Source: PUPG01 sp041686485 (GTDB lineage Bacteria > Bacteroidota > Bacteroidia > Bacteroidales > UBA7960). Taken from it: a stretch of 49,331 nt of DNA. Under the pieces are notes generated by a model. That model was not told where the DNA came from. It did not search any database and was given only the letters and a program-made list of their open reading frames with translations. The stretch spans positions 1 to 49,331 of the forward strand of contig JAWLDT010000014.1 in the NCBI GenBank assembly GCA_041686485.1, in the 5' to 3' direction. Below, piece after piece: positions 44,669 through 49,331 of this stretch (position 1 is the first letter of the stretch; the number at the start of each line of letters is the position of its first letter). A program made the translations under genes and the position numbers.

Positions 44669-44704
44669 ATGGAACGATGCTGCAAGTGGAATAAACCACA
44701 ATGA
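44669..44704 (+). CDS. Tiny leader ORF, 11 residues
   Basis: ATG at 44669 reads MERCCKWNKPQ and stops at TGA 44702-44704, which overlaps the next ATG (ATGA). It starts about where transcription should start, so it would be leaderless. No homology is claimed. It could be a regulatory leader peptide (two adjacent Cys) or chance. Confidence 0.25.
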   Translation: MERCCKWNKPQ

Positions 44705-44778
44705 ACCCAATGCATGTTCTATGGGATCAACTTTTTGATATGGAAGAGATTATCTCTTTTTTCAATAAACCAGGTTAA
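44701..44778 (+). CDS. Small ORF, 25 residues, coupled to the leader ORF
   Basis: ATG at 44701 reads 25 residues, beginning MNPMHVLWDQLFDMEEI and ending FFNKPG. It overlaps the preceding tiny ORF by four bases, a translational-coupling arrangement, and stops 19 bases before the ferritin-like gene. It is acidic and amphipathic. I do not recognise it. Confidence 0.3.
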   Translation: MNPMHVLWDQLFDMEEIISFFNKPG

Positions 44779-44797
44779 ACATTAAAACCCCATAAGG

Positions 44798-45304
44798 ATG
44801 AACACACAAAACGTTACGGATATTTTAAAGCAGGCTATTATCATGGAACACAGGGGTAAAGCCCTGTATGAACAAGTGGCCGAACAGACAGGCAATGAAG
44901 AGGTACGCAAGATCTTTCGCATCATGGCGGATGAGGAACAAACCCATATTGACTTCCTTCAGAAACAGTTATCGCATTATAACAGTAAGGGAATTTTTGA
45001 TAAGAATGACCTGGAGAATGCTCCTGGTCATGATGTTATTGCCAATACTATTCTTACCGATAAGATGGTTGAGGATATCTCAGGCTCCGGGTTTGAAGCT
45101 GCTGCTATCTCTGCTGCCATTGACATGGAGAATAAGTCTGTGGAAGTGTATGCAAACCGGGCAGCTGAAACTGCTGACCCCAACGAGAAAGAGTTGTTCG
45201 AATGGCTGGCCGACTGGGAAAAAGGCCATCACAAGTTGCTGATTGACCTCGACCGGCAGCTGACAGAGAAGATATGGTATGATAACAATTTCTGGCCGTT
45301 TTAA
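44798..45304 (+). CDS. Ferritin-like (rubrerythrin-type) diiron protein
   Basis: A 168-residue four-helix protein. Helix pairs carry the diiron ligand pattern: Glu in IIMEHRGKALYEQVA, E-x-x-H in ADEEQTHIDFL, then Glu in AIDMENKSVEVYA and E-x-x-H in DWEKGHHKLL. There is no C-terminal rubredoxin domain, so it is a erythrin-type rather than a classical rubrerythrin. Likely roles are peroxide detoxification or iron handling under low oxygen (family knowledge). Its own promoter lies 130 bases upstream, behind two tiny ORFs. Confidence 0.87.
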   Translation: MNTQNVTDILKQAIIMEHRGKALYEQVAEQTGNEEVRKIFRIMADEEQTHIDFLQKQLSHYNSKGIFDKNDLENAPGHDVIANTILTDKMVEDISGSGFEAAAISAAIDMENKSVEVYANRAAETADPNEKELFEWLADWEKGHHKLLIDLDRQLTEKIWYDNNFWPF

Positions 45305-45369
45305 GAGACTGGAGTCCCGGCACCTTTTAGCTTTTAAGGTTTTTATTTTCTGTTATAAAAATTACCGGT

Positions 45370-46182
45370 ATGAAATCACCTAATGTGACCAAGGTCACCA
45401 CCCATGTGTTGCAGGAGATGAAGCTCCGGGAGGAGAAGATCTCTATGTTGACAGCTTACGATTATTCCATGGCACGACTTGTAGACCAGGCCGGCACAGA
45501 TGTTATCCTGGTCGGGGATTCTGCCGCCAACGTGATGGCCGGTTACAAAACCACGTTGCCTATCACCCTGGATGAAATGATCTACCATGCCGGCTCGGTC
45601 ATGCGTGCGGTAAAGCGTGCACTGGTCGTGGTCGATATGCCGTTTGGTACGTATCAGGGGAATAGCCTGGAGGCACTCCTGTCGGCCATTCGTATTATGA
45701 AAGAGTCTAATGCCAATGCGGTAAAGATGGAGGGTGGCCGTGAGATCCTGGAATCTGTCGATCGTATCCTGTCCGCCGGCATTCCCGTAATGGGTCATCT
45801 GGGCCTTACGCCGCAATCCATCAATAAGTTTGGTACTTATGTGGTGCGTGCCACCCAGGATGAAGAAGCCAAAAAGCTGGTGGAGGATGCACAAATGCTG
45901 GCCGAAGCCGGCTGTTTCGCCCTCGTACTTGAAAAGATCCCCGCGGCATTGGCCGAAAAGGTGACCCGTGAGGTCAAGATCCCTACCATCGGGATAGGCG
46001 CCGGCAGCAATGTGGATGGACAGGTGCTGGTCCTGCATGACATGCTGGGCATCAATAAAGATTTTTCTCCGCGGTTCCTGCGCCGCTATCACGACCTTTC
46101 AACGGAGATCACGAACTCCCTGGAAAGTTACATCCGTGATGTGAAGAACAGGGATTTCCCAAACGACCAGGAACAGTATTAA
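45370..46182 (+). CDS. panB: 3-methyl-2-oxobutanoate hydroxymethyltransferase
   Basis: A 270-residue enzyme that adds a hydroxymethyl group from methylene-THF to 2-oxoisovalerate, the first committed step of pantothenate synthesis. The metal and substrate segments VGDSAANVMAGY, VVVDMPFGTYQ and VKMEGG are intact, as is GIGAG. panC and panD are not adjacent. The RluA-type gene starts 11 bases after its stop, so the two may share a transcript. Confidence 0.97.
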   Translation: MKSPNVTKVTTHVLQEMKLREEKISMLTAYDYSMARLVDQAGTDVILVGDSAANVMAGYKTTLPITLDEMIYHAGSVMRAVKRALVVVDMPFGTYQGNSLEALLSAIRIMKESNANAVKMEGGREILESVDRILSAGIPVMGHLGLTPQSINKFGTYVVRATQDEEAKKLVEDAQMLAEAGCFALVLEKIPAALAEKVTREVKIPTIGIGAGSNVDGQVLVLHDMLGINKDFSPRFLRRYHDLSTEITNSLESYIRDVKNRDFPNDQEQY

Positions 46183-46193
46183 TCCCCGTTTCC

Positions 46194-46898
46194 ATGGCTA
46201 TCACAGATCTTTCCGCACGGGTGCTGTATGAAGACAACCACCTCATTATCATCAACAAGCGCCCGTCAGAAATTGTCCAGGGCGATAAAACAGGTGATGC
46301 CCCTTTAGGTGAGCTGGTAAAGTCTTATCTCAAAGAGAAATACAATAAGCCCGGGAATGTTTTCCTGGGGGTGACCCACCGTATTGACCGTCCGGTAAGC
46401 GGGGCCGTTATATTTGCCCGAACATCCAAGGCCCTTTCAAGGATGAATGCGCTGCTGAAAGAGCAGGGGATTACCAAAAAGTACTGGGCGGTCGTTCAGC
46501 AACAACCACCGGCTGATGAGGAAACCCTTACACACTTTCTGAAAAAGAATGAGAAGCAGAATAAGTCGTATGTGGTTAAATCCACCACGGCCGGTGCAAA
46601 GAAGGCTGAGCTGAGATACCGGATAATCGGCCGGAGTGATCGTTACTTTTTGCTGGAGGTGGAGCTCCTTACCGGCAGGCATCATCAGGTACGGGCTCAG
46701 CTCTCTGCAATTGGCTGTCCCATTAAGGGAGACCTTAAATATCATTTCGACCGCTCGAACCAGGATGGGAGCATCCACCTGCACGCCCACTCGGTGTCGT
46801 TGACTCATCCGGTCTCCGGGAAAACGCTTTCTGTTATCGCACCCACTCCTCCGGATGATAACCTTTGGCAGGCCTTTGAGAAGCTGACAGGTGAATAA
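46194..46898 (+). CDS. RluA-family RNA pseudouridine synthase
   Basis: A 234-residue enzyme that isomerises uridine in rRNA or tRNA. The catalytic Asp65 is in the HRIDRPVSG motif (canonical HRLDxxTSG), and the later LLTGRHHQVRAQLSAIGCPIKGD segment is typical. There is no N-terminal S4 domain, so it is the short RluA/TruC-like form. The RNA target cannot be read. Last plus-strand gene before the tandem array and rfbC. Confidence 0.92.
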   Translation: MAITDLSARVLYEDNHLIIINKRPSEIVQGDKTGDAPLGELVKSYLKEKYNKPGNVFLGVTHRIDRPVSGAVIFARTSKALSRMNALLKEQGITKKYWAVVQQQPPADEETLTHFLKKNEKQNKSYVVKSTTAGAKKAELRYRIIGRSDRYFLLEVELLTGRHHQVRAQLSAIGCPIKGDLKYHFDRSNQDGSIHLHAHSVSLTHPVSGKTLSVIAPTPPDDNLWQAFEKLTGE

Positions 46899-46956
46899 GG
46901 CCAGGGATGTCACCAGGCGGCGTGGTCAAAGGCTTAGTCACAAGCTTCCGAAGGTG

Positions 46957-47151
46957 TTACCAGAACAGATGTTACCAGAACAGATGTTACCAGAACAGAT
47001 GTTANNNNNNNNNNNNNNNNNNNNNNNNNNNNNNNNNNNNNNNNNNNNNNNNNNNNNNNNNNNNNNNNNNNNNNNNNNNNNNNNNNNNNNNNNNNNNNNN
47101 NNNNTGTTACCAGAACAGATGTTACCAGAACAGATGTTACCAGAACAGATG
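46957..47151. repeat. 15-bp tandem array TTACCAGAACAGATG with assembly gap
   Basis: Perfect 15-base units lie at 46957-46971, 46972-46986 and 46987-47001, and, after the gap, 47107-47121, 47122-47136 and 47137-47151; a degenerate unit follows (TTATCAGAATGG). Fifteen is a multiple of three, so several frames stay open (for example LPEQM on the plus strand), but I see no sign that they are coding. The exact 100-N filler marks an unresolved length, so the real copy number is unknown. It lies between two convergent genes. Confidence 0.93.
47005..47104. other. Assembly gap (100 N)
   Basis: A run of exactly 100 N, the conventional filler for a gap of unknown size, placed inside the tandem array. 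The array almost certainly caused the break. Confidence 0.97.
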
Positions 47152-47154
47152 TTA

Positions 47155-47697
47155 TCAGAATGGGCTGTTAAACTCGCTGAATGGCGGCGCCTGCCTGTCT
47201 TTTTCAGAAAGCACGGGTTCTGACGTTTCCCAGTCGATGCCAAGGTCGGGGTCATCCCATCTGATGGTGTATTCAGAATCTTTATGATAGGCATGGGTGC
47301 ACTTGTAGAGGAAGATGGTGTCATCTTCGAGTGTCCTGAAGCCGTGTGCAAAACCCTGCGGAATATAAACCATCCGGTGGTCGCCGGCATGAAGCTTTAT
47401 CTTAAAGTGTTGACCAAAAGTGGGTTCGTTACGCCGCAGGTCAACGGCCACATCCAGGACAGCGCCTTTCACCACGCGGACCAGCTTGCCCTGGGCATGC
47501 GGCGACAGTTGCAGATGTAGTCCGCGGATCACATTGCGTACCGAACCCGATTGGTTGTCCTGGGCATAATCAGCCGGTATTCCAGCTTTGACAAAAACAT
47601 CCCTGTTCCAGGCTTCAAAAAAATATCCTCTGTCGTCCGAAAAAACCTTTGGTTCTATAATGACAAGGCCATTGAAGCTAGTCTTATTGATGTCCAT
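47155..47697 (-). CDS. rfbC: dTDP-4-dehydrorhamnose 3,5-epimerase
   Basis: A 180-residue cupin-type epimerase of dTDP-rhamnose synthesis. The catalytic His61 (NVIRGLHLQ, often RGLHYQ) and Tyr131 (FLYKCTHAY), the DVAVDLR segment and the IPQGFAHGF segment are intact. It follows lpdA by ten bases on the same strand. Its TGA stop (47155-47157) falls inside the degenerate last unit of the 15-bp array. rfbA, rfbB and rfbD are not in the window. Confidence 0.96.
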   Translation of the reverse strand: MDINKTSFNGLVIIEPKVFSDDRGYFFEAWNRDVFVKAGIPADYAQDNQSGSVRNVIRGLHLQLSPHAQGKLVRVVKGAVLDVAVDLRRNEPTFGQHFKIKLHAGDHRMVYIPQGFAHGFRTLEDDTIFLYKCTHAYHKDSEYTIRWDDPDLGIDWETSEPVLSEKDRQAPPFSEFNSPF

Positions 47698-47707
47698 GGT
47701 ACAAAAA

Positions 47708-49099
47708 TTAAATATGTATCACTTCATCGTAGGCTGCTGCAGCGGCTTCCATGATGGCTTCCGACATGGTCGGGTGGGGGTGAACGGACTTGATCATTTC
47801 ATGGCCGGTAGTTTCCAGTTTGCGGGCCACCACGGCCTCTGCGATCATTTCTGTCACGTTTTCACCGATCATGTGAACACCCAGCAGTTCTCCGTATTTG
47901 GCATCAAAAATGACTTTCACAAAACCATCTTTTGTACCGGCGGCATTGGCTTTACCGGAGGCTGAGAACGGGAACTTCCCGACTTTGATCTCATAACCGG
48001 CTTCTTTGGCTGCCTTCTCGGTATAGCCGACAGATGCCACTTCCGGAATGGAATAGGTGCATCCCGGAACGTTGTTATAATCCATGGGCTCCGGATTCTT
48101 ACCTGCGATCTTTTCCACACAGATAATGCCCTCGGCAGAAGCCACATGGGCCAGCGCCGGACCTGGTATCACATCACCAATGGCATACACACCCTCCACA
48201 TTGGTACGGTAGAAATCATCCACCTTGATCTTTCCTTTTTCGGTGGTGACCCCTGTTTCTTCCAGTCCGATATTCTCGGTATTTGGTGTAATGCCCACCG
48301 CTGACAATACCACATCAGCCTCCAGTTTTTCTTCTCCCTTTTTGGTTTTTACCGTCAGCTTGCATTTCTTGCCGGAAGTGTCTACCGACTCTACCGAGCT
48401 GTTGGTCATTACTTTGATCTTCGCTTTCTTGAAGGAGCGTTCGAGCTGTTTGGATACCTCTTCGTCCTCCAGTGGCACAACGTTGGGCATAAACTCGATC
48501 AGTGTTACCTTGGTCCCTATTGCGGCGTAGAAGTAGGCAAACTCTGCCCCGATAGCACCGGATCCTACAACAACCATGGATTCCGGTTGTTTTTCCAGGG
48601 TCATGGCTTTGCGGTAACCAAAAACTTTTTTGCCGTCCTGCTTGAGGTTGTCCAGCTCCCGGCTGCGGGCACCGGTGGCTATCAAAATATTACCGGCTTC
48701 GTACTCGGTTGTTTTACCGTCTTCCCCTGTTACCGATACCTTCTTGCCCGACATCACTTTGCCGTGGCCAGGGATGTGATCAATCTTATTTTTCTTAAAG
48801 AGATATTGAATCCCTTTGCTCATACCGTCAGCGACATTGCGGCTTCTTTTCACCATAGCCGGCATATCGGCTTTGGGTTCACTGTCGAGCTTGATGCCAT
48901 AGTCGGCGGCATGCTGAAGGTATTTAAACACCTGGGCGCTTTTCAAAAGGGCTTTCGTAGGGATGCAACCCCAGTTCAGACAAACGCCTCCAAGTTCTTC
49001 TTTTTCTACAACCCCAACCTTCATTCCAAGCTGGGAGGCCCTGATAGCTGCTACATATCCTCCCGGGCCACTGCCCAATACAATTAGATCATATTTCAT
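47708..49099 (-). CDS. lpdA: Dihydrolipoyl dehydrogenase
   Basis: A 463-residue flavoprotein disulfide reductase, the E3 component of 2-oxoacid dehydrogenases and of glycine cleavage. FAD motif GSGPGGYVAAIRA (residues 9-21), redox-active Cys40 and Cys45 (GGVCLNWGCIPTKAL), an NAD motif (VVGSGAIGAEFA) and the C-terminal VHPHPTMSEA with the catalytic His. The start MKYDLIVLG at 49097-49099 is canonical; a longer reading adds 34 non-conserved residues. rfbC follows after ten bases. It could serve the GcvP system encoded in this window. Confidence 0.97.
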   Translation of the reverse strand: MKYDLIVLGSGPGGYVAAIRASQLGMKVGVVEKEELGGVCLNWGCIPTKALLKSAQVFKYLQHAADYGIKLDSEPKADMPAMVKRSRNVADGMSKGIQYLFKKNKIDHIPGHGKVMSGKKVSVTGEDGKTTEYEAGNILIATGARSRELDNLKQDGKKVFGYRKAMTLEKQPESMVVVGSGAIGAEFAYFYAAIGTKVTLIEFMPNVVPLEDEEVSKQLERSFKKAKIKVMTNSSVESVDTSGKKCKLTVKTKKGEEKLEADVVLSAVGITPNTENIGLEETGVTTEKGKIKVDDFYRTNVEGVYAIGDVIPGPALAHVASAEGIICVEKIAGKNPEPMDYNNVPGCTYSIPEVASVGYTEKAAKEAGYEIKVGKFPFSASGKANAAGTKDGFVKVIFDAKYGELLGVHMIGENVTEMIAEAVVARKLETTGHEMIKSVHPHPTMSEAIMEAAAAAYDEVIHI

Positions 49100-49299
49100 A
49101 ATGCTTCTGTTTTTTTTGATTGCAATTGCTAAGGTAAGAAAAAAGCCGGATGGTTGAATCTCAAATTCGCTTCCCCGCATCTTCTGGTCCGCTCGACCCA
49201 CTGCAACTCACACGTACTGAAATTGTTTCATGTGTTTATATTTTTGTAACTATCTGTTATTTAGCCTTATGTGGTTGTATTTAAGCTTCAGTGCGCACG
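49100..49299. other. Region upstream of lpdA
   Basis: Non-coding. It contains a plus-strand box TATTTTTG (49239-49246) that could drive a gene beyond the window edge. No clear minus-strand box for lpdA is found. Confidence 0.35.
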
Positions 49300-49331
49300 G
49301 GTACGCAGCCCAAGTGCTGCGGCTACCACTG
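49300..49331. repeat. Dispersed repeat, second copy of 82-113
   Basis: It matches 82-113 in 31 of 32 bases and in the same orientation; the one difference (G for A at 49322) is just outside the CGCAGC/GCTGCG hairpin. It probably continues past the window edge into the rest of the hairpin cassette. Confidence 0.85.

Larger units (their letters stand above)
44483..44797. other. Intergenic region with promoter and two tiny ORFs
   Basis: It separates the AddB-like gene (minus) from the ferritin-like gene (plus). It holds the promoter at 44630-44664 and two overlapping short ORFs (44669-44778) in the resulting 130-base leader; nothing else is recognised. Confidence 0.5.

Noticed and set aside
46957..47151. 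A CRISPR array
   Set aside because: The units are directly adjacent with no spacers, and no cas genes are present in the window.
46891..47287. Open frames reading through the 15-bp array, giving repeated LPEQM-type or NICSG-type peptides
   Set aside because: The frames stay open only because the unit length is a multiple of three, they cross the 100-N gap, and they overlap two well-identified convergent genes.

Overview
The window looks like a piece of a Bacteroidota (Bacteroidetes) genome, most likely a Bacteroidales/Marinilabiliales-type lineage. The evidence is: many genes preceded by the phylum-specific -7 box TAnnTTTG and no strong Shine-Dalgarno; an Oar-like TonB-dependent receptor with an N-terminal carboxypeptidase-like regulatory domain; a GldA-type ABC ATPase; PorT-like outer-membrane barrels; single-chain GcvP; a short IorA; and an AddB-like nuclease with a degenerate helicase half. 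A run of exactly 100 N (47005-47104) shows this is a draft or metagenome-type scaffold. I see no tRNA, rRNA, transposase, prophage or CRISPR.

Layout. 1-446 is a repeat mosaic: a 68-bp direct repeat, a cassette of small hairpins, and two heptamer arrays. 447-4055 holds a minimal nucleotidyltransferase, a metallophosphoesterase and a large TPR protein. 4056-4616 is a gene-free stretch with a strong candidate for a structured non-coding RNA that has its own promoter and terminator. 4617-6554 is an ECF sigma factor with a partner that joins a transmembrane segment to an outer-membrane-like barrel. 6587-7333 is a membrane-anchored SagB-type nitroreductase. 7744-10974 is one 1076-residue redox protein equivalent to HcnA+HcnB+HcnC fused. 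11393-14224 is the classic yceD-rpmF-plsX-fabH fatty-acid/ribosome cluster. 14272-18901 holds dtd, rsgA, gldA and a yicC-gmk-nadD operon. 19010-25417 holds a small outer-membrane barrel, a two-component system and a large TonB-dependent receptor. 25498-28281 holds a UDP-xylose-synthase-like SDR and an acyl-CoA synthetase. 28425-33683 (minus) holds gcvP and iorA-iorB. 33829-38816 holds an ACP phosphodiesterase, then on the minus strand an M23 peptidase, a MerR regulator, an MFS transporter with a large periplasmic insert, and hldD. 38960-46898 holds alaS, an AddB-like nuclease, a ferritin-like protein with two tiny upstream ORFs, panB and an RluA-type pseudouridine synthase. 46957-47151 is a 15-bp tandem array interrupted by the gap. 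47155-49099 holds rfbC and lpdA. The window ends with a second copy of the repeat element found near its start.

Most genes are ordinary housekeeping. The items most worth a second look are the structured RNA at 4236-4455, the duplicated beta-rich domain inserted between the last two membrane helices of the MFS transporter (35580-36194), the HcnABC-like triple fusion, the repeat mosaic at 1-431, the 15-bp array that contains the stop codon of rfbC, and the coupled tiny ORFs before the ferritin-like gene.
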